Origin: Acidovorax sp.
GTDB lineage: Bacteria > Pseudomonadota > Gammaproteobacteria > Burkholderiales > Burkholderiaceae_C
Assembly (NCBI GenBank): GCA_011620245.1
Contig: WOZN01000327.1
Span: 1-6,712 of the forward strand
DNA length: 6,712 nucleotides
Reading direction: 5' to 3'
Positions 1 to 5,988 of this stretch are shown one piece after another; the first letter of the stretch is position 1; each line of letters begins with the position of its first letter. The translations under genes were made by a program, and so were the position numbers. The notes under the pieces were generated by a model that searched no databases, was not told the DNA's origin, and worked only from the letters and a program-made list of their open reading frames with translations.

Positions 1-1697
1 TTTGCCGCCGACTCGTACACCGTGCGCAAACGCATGGCCAAGGCACGCACCAAGCGCTCGGCGAACTCTGGCTGCACAAGCTTCAGGGCGTTGCCGACTC
101 CCAGATACTGCAGATGGCTTTGCTCAATCTGCGATAACTCCTGAACAAATTGTTCAAGCTGCGCAGGGGGGGGAACCTGCAGGGAGAACCCAAACTCCGC
201 ATTCAACTGACGAAACGTGCCACCGAGCATCGCCTGTATTTCAATGCCGGATGCCTGCGCCTTGTCGAGGGTGCCCTTCAACCTGTCAAAGGTCTTGGCA
301 TATATTTTGCGCACGCCCAACTTCAAGCCTTTTTGCTGGAGCATCTGCGCCAACTCTGCCAATTCCATCTTGAGCGACTTCGCCCCCAGTTGATGGAAAA
401 CCTCCCGCAGCAGCTTGAGATGCACCGCCCGAACTGCCTGGATCTTGGCGGTGCTCATATCGAACTCGCGCTGCTCTTGCTCCACGCGGTGGCGCATCGA
501 CTCGATCACCGAAGCATTCTTGCCCCGGAGACTTCGCAGTTCCGCCATCTGGTCATCCAGATCCCGGCGTCGAATATTGATGACACGCGAAGTTTCGGCG
601 CGCAGACCCGCCACCCCTGTTGCCACGGCAGCACGCAAGATGGCCTGGCGACGACCCATGATCCCCTTGGCCAGCGCCTCCTCCAGCACAGGCAGGCCAC
701 TGGATTCCAGCAGCAGGTCGTTGCATGTGATTTTTGCAGCAAGCCCTTTTAGCGCAGAAACAGGCACCACCTGCGCCAGCGGAACGCCCAGCATGTCGGC
801 AGAAGTTCTGCATTGCCGGTTCATCTGCGCAAGGATTTCGTCCGGCGAATTGAGGGTGTCCCAGAGCGTGTCGATCTTGTTGAGAACCACCAGCCGCGCG
901 TCCAGGCTGTCCGGGGACGTTGCCAGATGCTCACGCCAGATGGACAGGTCCGATCGGGTGACCCCCGTGTCCGCACTCAAGATGAATACCACCGCATGGG
1001 CCTGCGGGATGAGATTGACGGTCAACTCGGGCTCGGCGCCCACCGCATTCAATCCGGGGGTATCGAGAATCACCAGACCTTGCTTGAGCAAGGGATGGGG
1101 AATGTTGATGATGGCGTGTCGCCACATCGGCACTTCCACCAGGCCATTGGCGTCAGGAACCGGATTTTCATCGGGCAGCTCATCGTGCCAGAACCCCAGC
1201 GCCCGAGCGTTGTCCAGCGTGACCTTCCGGACCTCGGCCACCTTCTCAAGGGCTTTGGCGATCTGATCGGCGTTGTGGACATCCAGAGGGATTTCAATCC
1301 ACCGATCAGGCTGCATTCGCCATTCTGCAAGACTCCGCAACTGCAACCGGGTTTCGATCGGCAGCAGCCGAAGACTGGGTGCCACAGTAGCGTCGTAGCC
1401 CAGTTCGGTGGGGCACATCGTCGTGCGGCCGGCGCTGGCAGGCATGATGCGACGGCCATAGCCCGCAAAGAAAATGGCGTTGATCAACTCGGATTTGCCG
1501 CGCGAAAACTCCGCGACGAAAGCCACCATCACCTTGTCGCTGCGCACCTGGGCTTCCAGGCGATTGAGCCGCTCCTGCACCGCAGCGTCCATGAGCTCGT
1601 GGTCGGACATCCACATGGACAGACGGTGGATCTGGTGGGCAAACTCACGCCGCCAGGCGCCATGCTGGTCGAACTGTTCGTTGAAGGATGGTCCCAC
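1..1697 (-). CDS. Dynamin-family large GTPase, C-terminus cut off by window edge
   Basis: The minus-strand frame is open from a GTG at 1697 to base 1, giving 565 codons with no stop, so the gene is partial. All G motifs are readable: P-loop AEFSRGKSEL at residues 62-71 (K68, S69), G2 threonines RTT at 91-93, G3 DTPG at 212-215, G4 NKID at 273-276, and a SALK G5-like motif at 314-317. From about residue 340 onward the protein is helical and rich in charged residues and glutamine, as expected for a dynamin stalk; no membrane segment is visible in the part seen. The GTG start is chosen because GGGAG lies 4 bases upstream and no in-frame ATG precedes it; the first ATG would be residue 28. Bacterial dynamin-like proteins bind and remodel membranes, but the role of this subfamily is not known to me. 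It lies 105 bases downstream of mutM on the same strand, so co-transcription is likely. The family call is firm; the function is inferred. Confidence 0.87.
   Translation of the reverse strand, partial: MGPSFNEQFDQHGAWRREFAHQIHRLSMWMSDHELMDAAVQERLNRLEAQVRSDKVMVAFVAEFSRGKSELINAIFFAGYGRRIMPASAGRTTMCPTELGYDATVAPSLRLLPIETRLQLRSLAEWRMQPDRWIEIPLDVHNADQIAKALEKVAEVRKVTLDNARALGFWHDELPDENPVPDANGLVEVPMWRHAIINIPHPLLKQGLVILDTPGLNAVGAEPELTVNLIPQAHAVVFILSADTGVTRSDLSIWREHLATSPDSLDARLVVLNKIDTLWDTLNSPDEILAQMNRQCRTSADMLGVPLAQVVPVSALKGLAAKITCNDLLLESSGLPVLEEALAKGIMGRRQAILRAAVATGVAGLRAETSRVINIRRRDLDDQMAELRSLRGKNASVIESMRHRVEQEQREFDMSTAKIQAVRAVHLKLLREVFHQLGAKSLKMELAELAQMLQQKGLKLGVRKIYAKTFDRLKGTLDKAQASGIEIQAMLGGTFRQLNAEFGFSLQVPPPAQLEQFVQELSQIEQSHLQYLGVGNALKLVQPEFAERLVRALAMRLRTVYESAA
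166..173 (+). repeat. G8 homopolymer tract (C8 in the dynamin-like gene)
   Basis: Eight consecutive G bases on the plus strand read as C8 in the coding direction of the dynamin-like GTPase, encoding the V-P-P-P-A stretch near residues 508-512. The frame is intact. Confidence 0.9.
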
Positions 1698-1706
1698 TTT
1701 GCTCCC
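1695..1706 (-). promoter_or_regulatory. Ribosome binding site and GTG start of the dynamin-like gene
   Basis: Reading the minus strand from 1706, GGGAG is followed by CAAA and then GTG at 1697-1695. This is the only start candidate near the expected N-terminus that has a purine-rich Shine-Dalgarno sequence. The frame stays open further upstream but holds no ATG there, which makes GTG the preferred start. Confidence 0.55.
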
Positions 1707-1743
1707 GAAGTGCGATGAATGGCTTACATGCAGCTTGGCACAA

Positions 1744-1752
1744 AATATAGCA
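1744..1752 (-). promoter_or_regulatory. Extended -10 element upstream of the dynamin-like gene
   Basis: The minus strand reads TGCTATATT here: a TGn extension followed by TATATT, 5 of 6 matches to TATAAT, in an otherwise GC-rich 105-base gap between mutM and the dynamin-like gene (1698-1802). Transcription would begin near 1737, leaving a leader of about 40 bases before the GTG. There is no recognisable -35 hexamer at 17 or 18 bases, so it would have to work as an extended -10 promoter or as a weak secondary promoter beside read-through from mutM. The rest of the gap shows no hairpin with a T-run. Confidence 0.35.
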
Positions 1753-1802
1753 TTGACCGCGCCGTGGGAGCGATCCCCAGGGCGATTGTCATCCGCCAGG
1801 CG

Positions 1803-2618
1803 TCATGCGCGCTGGCAGCGGGGGCAAAAATAGCTGCTGCGCTGCCCCTGGCGAAGCAGCTGGATGGCAGTGCCACAGCGATGGCAAGGGGCGCCCTCCC
1901 GACCATAGACATTCGCCTCATGCTGAAAATGCCCAGCCATCCCGTCGGCGCTGGAAAAATCCTTCAATGTGCTGCCACCCAGTTCCACCGCACGCGCAAG
2001 CACCGTCGTGATGGCGGAAAAAAGTCTGCGCGCCCTCATGGGGCCGATGCGCTGCGCTGCAACAGTGGGCCGAATGCCTGCAAGAAACAACACCTCAGAC
2101 GCATAGATATTGCCCACACCCACGACCAGCCGCCCCGCCAGCAGCACCTGCTTGACAGGGGCACGACTCGCCTTGAGCCCTGCCTCAAAGGCGGGAAAGG
2201 TAAAAGTATCGGACAGCGGCTCCATCCCCAGCCCGCCAAGCAACTTCTGGGCGACTGCGTCCTGCTCGCTTGCCGCATACACCACCGCACCAAAACGTCT
2301 GGGATCATGCAAACGAAGCGTCCCTTGCGTAGTGACCATATCGAAATGGTCATGCGCCCCCGGAGGATTTAAATCACGGCTGAAACGCAGGCTGCCCGAC
2401 ATACCCAGATGCAGCAGCAGAAGGCCAGAATCCAGATCCGCCAGCAAATACTTGCCCCGGCGGCGCAGCGAGACCACCTTTTGCCCCACCAGCAATTGCG
2501 GCGCACACCCCAGCGGCCACCGCAACGGCTTGCCCACGCGAACCGACTCGATGCTGGCCCCGGCAATGGCCTGTGCAAAGCTGCGACGGGTGACTTCCAC
2601 TTCGGGCAACTCAGGCAT
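1803..2618 (-). CDS. mutM: Formamidopyrimidine-DNA glycosylase (8-oxoguanine repair)
   Basis: This is a bifunctional glycosylase/AP lyase that excises 8-oxoguanine and FaPy lesions opposite C in base excision repair. The complete 271-residue product has the usual family length. It begins [12 protein letters not shown], giving the catalytic N-terminal proline (after Met removal) and the adjacent glutamate. Other family residues are K56 in RRGKYLL, the void-filling triad M73, R108 and F109 (HLGMSG, DPRRFG), N170 in GVGNIYASE (helix-two-turn-helix region) and a C-terminal zinc finger with C245, C248, C265 and C268, with R260 in the finger loop. The start is fixed by the required Pro2 and supported by AAGG seven bases upstream. 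It is divergent from the TPR gene, 29 bases between start codons, and upstream of the dynamin-like gene. No key residue is missing. Confidence 0.97.
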   Translation of the reverse strand: MPELPEVEVTRRSFAQAIAGASIESVRVGKPLRWPLGCAPQLLVGQKVVSLRRRGKYLLADLDSGLLLLHLGMSGSLRFSRDLNPPGAHDHFDMVTTQGTLRLHDPRRFGAVVYAASEQDAVAQKLLGGLGMEPLSDTFTFPAFEAGLKASRAPVKQVLLAGRLVVGVGNIYASEVLFLAGIRPTVAAQRIGPMRARRLFSAITTVLARAVELGGSTLKDFSSADGMAGHFQHEANVYGREGAPCHRCGTAIQLLRQGQRSSYFCPRCQRA

Positions 2619-2665
2619 GTAATAGCCTTGGATACAGGTTTGGAAGCATGGATTATTATGGCCCG
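2619..2665. promoter_or_regulatory. Divergent start region between mutM and the TPR gene
   Basis: Only 29 bases separate the mutM ATG (2618-2616) from the upstream ATG of the TPR gene (2648). The AT-rich core at 2651-2660 (GATTATTATG) reads TATTAT on the plus strand (2654-2659) and CATAAT on the minus strand (2660-2655), so both directions have a -10-like hexamer at the same place. On the plus strand GATACA (2631-2636) lies 17 bases upstream as a poor -35 (3 of 6). No good -35 is seen for mutM. AAGG at 2629-2626 (minus strand) is the mutM ribosome binding site. If the plus-strand -10 is used, transcription would begin near 2666, downstream of the first ATG. Confidence 0.35.
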
Positions 2666-4432
2666 ATGGTGCAATCTCATCGCTTTCGAACAGCCCTCCT
2701 CACTGCCGCCCTGGTGGCGACATCAACCATGGGGTGTGCGCAGTCCGGCGTTCAGGAGCGCCCTGCCAGCACCGAAGACGCCCCCCCCCAAACTACCGGC
2801 GCAGAGCTTGATGCCGAACTTTTCTATGAAATTTTCCTGGGCGAGCTGACCACCCAGTCTGGAGATCCTGGTGCCGGTTATTCGCTGATGCTGGATGCGG
2901 CGCGGCGCAGCGGAGATAGCGCCTTGTACCGCCGCGCCACCGACATTGCCTTGCAAGCCCGGTCTGGCGATTACGCGTTGGCGGCAGCACGGGAGTGGAA
3001 AGAGGCGCAACCCCAGTCGCGAGAAGCCAACCGTTACACGCTGCAGATTCTGATTGCACTCAACCGGATCGGGGAAACCCCGGAACTGCTGCGCCAGGAA
3101 TTGGCGCAGATACCCCCTGCATCCAAAGTCGCGGCCCTCTCGGCCCTGCCCCAGTTGTATGGCCGCGCCAGCGACAAGACATTGGCTGCGAATGTGGTGG
3201 AGCAGGCGCTGACCGATGAACTGCGCCACCCCGCCACGGGTCCCGCCGCGTGGACTGCACTGGGCCGCATGCGTCTGTGGGCCGGGAACAAGGCGGGGGC
3301 GCTGGAGGCGGCGCGTCGGGCCATCGCTCTGGACGACGCAAGCGATGTGGCCATGCCGCTGGCCCTGGAACTGATGGAAGAAGGAGTGAGGGGGGCGGAA
3401 TCGCTGGTGACAGCCCATCTGGCCAAACAACCTGCCCCTGAATTGCGCACGGCATATGCCCGCGTCCTGCTGCTCCAGCAACGATATCCAGCCGCGCGCC
3501 AACAGCTGGAGGCCGTAACGCGCGACAAACCGGATTTCAGGGAAGCGTGGCTTGCGCTTGCGACGCTGCAACTGCAGGACAACCGGCTGCCCGATGCGGA
3601 AAAATCACTGCAGCGTTACATCAAGCTGACCAATGCGGCCACTTCAGATCCCGATCTACAGCGGCGCCGACTGACCCCGGCCTACCTTCTGTATGCACAA
3701 ATTGCCGGGAAGAAAAAGGATTACGCTGCGGCCGAATCCTGGCTCGGACGCATTGACAATTCGCAGGAAATGCTCAGCGCACAGCGGCTGCGCGCGTCCT
3801 TGCTCGCACAGCAGGGAAAGCTTTCTGAAGCACGCGCCCTGCTTCGCGGCCTGCCGGGCCATACCCCCGCCCAGACCCGCCTGAAACTACAGGCTGAGGT
3901 GCAGCTACTGCAGGAGTTGCGTCTGTACAAGGAGGCCCTGGCCGTTCAGACCGAACTGGTGGCCCAGAATCCGGATGACAACGGACTGGTCTACGATCAG
4001 GCCATGCTGGCCGAAAAGGCTGGTGATCCGGTCATGATGGAGCAGTTGCTGCGGCAACTGATTGCGCGGCAACCCGATTTTCACCATGCCTACAACGCAT
4101 TGGGATATTCGCTGGCTGAGCGCGGGCTGCGCCTGGAGGAGGCCAAAGGCTTGATCACCAAGGCGCTGGAATATGCTCCCGACGATCCATTCATTACGGA
4201 CAGCCTCGGCTGGGTCGAGTTCCGTCTGGGCAACAGCGCTGAGGCCATGCGACTGCTGTCGGCCGCCTTCAAGACCCGGCCCGATGCCGAAATTGCAGCG
4301 CACCTTGGCGAAGTCCTCTGGAGCACCGGAGACCGTGCGCGTGCCTACAGTGTCTGGCGCGAAGGTTTGCGCCTGAATCCCGACAACGAAACACTCAAAG
4401 ACACCCTGAAACGCCTCGGAGCCAGGCCCTGA
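2648..4432 (+). CDS. Exported TPR-repeat protein, LbcA-like, probable lipoprotein
   Basis: The 594-residue product has an N-terminal signal peptide (basic HRFR at 11-14, hydrophobic 15-25) ending STMGCAQ, with C30 as possible lipidated cysteine. The lipobox TMGC departs from the usual L-[AS]-[GA]-C, so cleavage by signal peptidase I is an alternative. A Pro/Thr-rich linker (about 34-52) follows, then helical repeats; clear TPR units lie at about 201-230, 265-296, 298-329, 447-476, 481-512, 515-545 and 549-580. The C-terminal block with [27 protein letters not shown] and AAHLGEVLW is typical of the TPR protein encoded next to lolB in gammaproteobacteria and betaproteobacteria. In Pseudomonas aeruginosa that protein is LbcA, an outer-membrane lipoprotein that docks the CtpA protease on peptidoglycan hydrolases; the same role here is inference. 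Two starts are possible: ATG 2648, or ATG 2666 (MVQSHRF), which gives a more typical signal peptide. The stop overlaps the lolB start. Confidence 0.9.
   Translation: MDYYGPMVQSHRFRTALLTAALVATSTMGCAQSGVQERPASTEDAPPQTTGAELDAELFYEIFLGELTTQSGDPGAGYSLMLDAARRSGDSALYRRATDIALQARSGDYALAAAREWKEAQPQSREANRYTLQILIALNRIGETPELLRQELAQIPPASKVAALSALPQLYGRASDKTLAANVVEQALTDELRHPATGPAAWTALGRMRLWAGNKAGALEAARRAIALDDASDVAMPLALELMEEGVRGAESLVTAHLAKQPAPELRTAYARVLLLQQRYPAARQQLEAVTRDKPDFREAWLALATLQLQDNRLPDAEKSLQRYIKLTNAATSDPDLQRRRLTPAYLLYAQIAGKKKDYAAAESWLGRIDNSQEMLSAQRLRASLLAQQGKLSEARALLRGLPGHTPAQTRLKLQAEVQLLQELRLYKEALAVQTELVAQNPDDNGLVYDQAMLAEKAGDPVMMEQLLRQLIARQPDFHHAYNALGYSLAERGLRLEEAKGLITKALEYAPDDPFITDSLGWVEFRLGNSAEAMRLLSAAFKTRPDAEIAAHLGEVLWSTGDRARAYSVWREGLRLNPDNETLKDTLKRLGARP
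2791..2799 (+). repeat. C9 homopolymer tract in the TPR gene
   Basis: Nine consecutive C bases encode the D-A-P-P-Q stretch (about residues 45-48) just after the signal peptide of the TPR protein. A gain or loss of one base would stop production of the whole mature protein. The frame is intact in this sequence. Confidence 0.9.
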
Positions 4433-4968
4433 TGCTGCATGCCATTTCATGGGGATCGCAGCCCCAAGGTGCGGCCCGAAGGCCGTGCCACTGGTTTGCA
4501 TGCCTGCTGACGGTTTTTGTTTTGCTGCTGGCCGGCTGCGTCCAGCCGCCGCCCGCGCCTGCAAACTCACATCGCACGCTGTGGACAGGTCGCCTGTCGT
4601 TGCAGGTGGAAGAACAGGCCTCGCAGTCTTTTTCCGCACCATTTGAACTCTCAGGATCAGCGCAGCAGGGCCAATTCGTGTTGTTCAACCCACTGGGCAA
4701 CACCCTCGCGCGAATCCAGTGGAATGACGGCCATGCAGAGATCACCACGGGCCAGACAACCCGGGAGTCCGAATCGCTGGATGCCTTGCTGCAGGATGTC
4801 CTGGGCACGAGCATTCCAGTCGCAGCATTGTTCAGCTGGCTCGAAGGCACCCATGTCGCAGCCGTTGGCTGGCAGGTCGACCTGTCTGCCATTGCTGCGG
4901 GGCGGCTGGTAGCGCAACGCCACACGCCGACGCCGCAAGCCACCCTGCGAATCGTCCTGAACCGCTGA
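4432..4968 (+). CDS. lolB: Outer-membrane lipoprotein receptor LolB
   Basis: LolB takes lipoproteins from the periplasmic carrier LolA and inserts them in the inner leaflet of the outer membrane; it is itself a lipoprotein. The 178-residue product has a positively charged, rather long n-region (to about residue 20), a hydrophobic segment at 21-33 and a good lipobox LAGC with C36; residue +2 is Val, so no inner-membrane retention Asp. WTGRLSLQ (51-58), NPLGNT (86-91) and the IPVAALFSWLEG stretch (128-139) match the LolB pattern (E. coli has NPLGST and PLNSLRQWILG). It is shorter than E. coli LolB (207 residues). Its ATG overlaps the TGA of the TPR gene by one base, which suggests translational coupling, and ispE starts 9 bases after its stop. 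The low similarity typical of this family and the classic lolB-ispE-prs neighbourhood together make the call firm. Confidence 0.93.
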   Translation: MLHAISWGSQPQGAARRPCHWFACLLTVFVLLLAGCVQPPPAPANSHRTLWTGRLSLQVEEQASQSFSAPFELSGSAQQGQFVLFNPLGNTLARIQWNDGHAEITTGQTTRESESLDALLQDVLGTSIPVAALFSWLEGTHVAAVGWQVDLSAIAAGRLVAQRHTPTPQATLRIVLNR

Positions 4969-4977
4969 CACCGTTTC

Positions 4978-5841
4978 ATGCAAGCCCTGTACGACGTGCC
5001 GGCACCGGCCAAGCTCAATCTTTTCCTGCATGTCACGGGCCGACGATCCGACGGCTACCACCTGATGCAGTCCGTCTTCATGCTGATCGACTGGTGCGAT
5101 ACGCTGCATTTCGAACCGCGCAATGACGGGCGCATCACCCGAGAGGACCTCGGCCCCTCGCTTCCCGACATCGACCTGACGGTGCGCGCAGCGCAGGCCC
5201 TGCAGCAGACGACAGCTTGCGGCTTGGGTGTTCACATCGGGGTGCAGAAAAATGTCCCTGCACAGGCGGGCATGGGGGGCGGTTCGTCGGACGCGGCCTC
5301 CACGCTGCTGGCACTCAATCGTCTCTGGAAGCTGTACCTGCCCCTTGCCGCGCTGGAAGCGATCGGATTGAAACTGGGCGCCGATGTGCCATTCTTTTTG
5401 CGCGGCCGCAACGCCTGGGTAGAGGGAATTGGTGAGATAATCACGCCGCTTGAGAAGGCACATCAGCTACCGAAAGCGCGCTTTGCAGTAGTGAAACCCG
5501 AGGCAGGTCTGGAAACGAAATCAATTTTTTCCTCTCCAGATCTGAAACGCAATTCAGATAGTGCTACAATTTCAGGCTTTGCTGCAGCACAATACAATTT
5601 CGGTTGTAATGACTTGCAATCAATTGCCCAGGCATTGTGCCCCGAAGTGACGCAAGCCCTTCAATGGCTCGAATCACACGGTTTGCAGGGTCGAATGACT
5701 GGTTCAGGTAGTGCGGTTTTTGCGCAGATGTCGCATGCTATTGACCTTCAATGCGCCCCCGGCGGCTGGCAGGTCAGAGCATGTGAGAATCTGATGATCC
5801 ATCCTCTGGCAGGATGGGCGTCAGACAAGAATTTAGGTTGA
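4978..5841 (+). CDS. ispE: 4-diphosphocytidyl-2-C-methyl-D-erythritol kinase
   Basis: IspE is a GHMP-family kinase that uses ATP to phosphorylate the 2-hydroxyl of CDP-methylerythritol, the fourth step of the MEP isoprenoid pathway in the cytoplasm. The 287-residue product is of normal length. It has PAPAKLNLFLHV at 8-19 (catalytic-site K12), the glycine-rich ATP loop PAQAGMGGGSSDAAS at 94-108, LGADVPFFL at 133-141 with the catalytic D136, and the third GHMP motif MTGSGSAVFA at 240-249. The start is supported by alignment of MxALYDVPAPAKLN with the usual N-terminus, although no convincing Shine-Dalgarno sequence precedes it; coupling to lolB 9 bases upstream may serve instead. Codons for about residues 181-215 are conspicuously AT-rich, and this patch carries a promoter-like sequence for the genes downstream. 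Confidence 0.97.
   Translation: MQALYDVPAPAKLNLFLHVTGRRSDGYHLMQSVFMLIDWCDTLHFEPRNDGRITREDLGPSLPDIDLTVRAAQALQQTTACGLGVHIGVQKNVPAQAGMGGGSSDAASTLLALNRLWKLYLPLAALEAIGLKLGADVPFFLRGRNAWVEGIGEIITPLEKAHQLPKARFAVVKPEAGLETKSIFSSPDLKRNSDSATISGFAAAQYNFGCNDLQSIAQALCPEVTQALQWLESHGLQGRMTGSGSAVFAQMSHAIDLQCAPGGWQVRACENLMIHPLAGWASDKNLG
5542..5570 (+). promoter_or_regulatory. Sigma70-type promoter inside ispE, for tRNA-Gln/prs
   Basis: CTGAAA (5542-5547, 4 of 6 to TTGACA) is separated by exactly 17 bases from TACAAT (5565-5570, 5 of 6 to TATAAT), with a TG extension at 5562-5563. An A/T-rich stretch with a T6 run lies upstream at 5518-5530, where an UP element would sit. By count only 22 of the 60 bases 5521-5580 are G or C, far below the neighbouring coding sequence. 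A transcript would begin near 5577, about 290 bases before the tRNA. The element is within the ispE reading frame, which remains intact. Confidence 0.6.
5565..5601 (+). repeat. Direct repeat of TACAATTTC within ispE
   Basis: TACAATTTC occurs at 5565-5573 and again at 5593-5601, 28 bases apart start to start. The second copy sits in ACAA-TTTCGG-TTGT (5594-5607), a short inverted repeat. The first copy contains the -10 hexamer of the putative internal promoter. Nothing about the encoded residues requires the repetition. Confidence 0.5.
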
Positions 5842-5864
5842 TTGCTTCTGCAATTGGCCCGTGT

Positions 5865-5941
5865 AGGGGAGTCGCCAAGCTGGTTAAGGCACCGGATTTT
5901 GATTCCGGCATGCAAAGGTTCGAATCCTTTCTCCCCTGCCA
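5865..5941 (+). tRNA. tRNA-Gln (anticodon UUG)
   Basis: The 77 bases fold as a standard cloverleaf. The acceptor stem AGGGGAG (5865-5871) pairs with CTCCCCT (5931-5937). The anticodon stem CCGGA/TCCGG encloses the loop TTTTGAT (5897-5903), with anticodon TTG at 5899-5901. The T arm is AAAGG-TTCGAAT-CCTTT. The discriminator is G5938 and CCA is encoded at 5939-5941. The D arm GCCAAGC...GGC and the anticodon arm closely resemble E. coli tRNA-Gln. The first acceptor pair is A-U and therefore weak, as is usual for glutamine tRNAs. It lies 23 bases after the ispE stop and 47 bases before prs, so it is probably cut from a shared ispE/prs transcript or one beginning within ispE. A tRNA-Gln at this position is also known next to prs in pseudomonads. 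Confidence 0.97.
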
Positions 5942-5949
5942 AATTTCTT

Positions 5950-5971
5950 CTCGCGTACGGGCTTTTTTTTT
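5950..5971 (+). terminator. Weak hairpin and T9 run between tRNA-Gln and prs
   Basis: A run of nine T bases (5963-5971) follows the GC-rich CGTACGGGC. The local hairpin CTCG-CGTA-CGGG (5950-5961) has only four pairs including a G-U, so it is weak as an intrinsic terminator. A better partner for ACGGGC (5957-5962) is GCCCGT at 5857-5862 on the far side of the tRNA. It may act as a partial terminator or attenuator ahead of prs, or simply be a remnant. Confidence 0.3.
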
Positions 5972-5988
5972 AGACTGCTGGGACGCTC

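Noticed and set aside
150..1266. Overlapping plus-strand open frames of 200 and 283 codons
   Set aside because: Antisense to the same GTPase gene. Their Arg/Ser-rich or His/Leu-rich products are typical of GC-rich shadow frames.
813..1718. Plus-strand open frame of 301 codons
   Set aside because: It lies antisense to the dynamin-like GTPase, whose frame carries all G motifs in order. The plus-strand product has no recognisable motif.
1698..1802. Small RNA or terminator between mutM and the GTPase gene
   Set aside because: No stable hairpin followed by a T-run was found on the minus strand. Only an extended -10 element stands out.
1719..2372. Plus-strand open frame of 217 codons
   Set aside because: Antisense to mutM, which is complete with all its catalytic residues.
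2723..3571. Minus-strand open frame of 282 codons
   Set aside because: Antisense to the TPR protein. Its product has no domain and there is no start signal.
3905..4642. Minus-strand open frame of 245 codons spanning the TPR/lolB junction
   Set aside because: It crosses two well-supported genes on the other strand and shows no motifs.
4657..5463. Minus-strand open frame of 268 codons across lolB and ispE
   Set aside because: Antisense to two recognised genes. It is the usual by-product of GC-rich codon use.
5865..5941. tRNA-Gln as an integration site for a mobile element
   Set aside because: No integrase, repeated tRNA 3' end or foreign-looking DNA lies beside it in the window. prs follows directly, as in the ancestral order.
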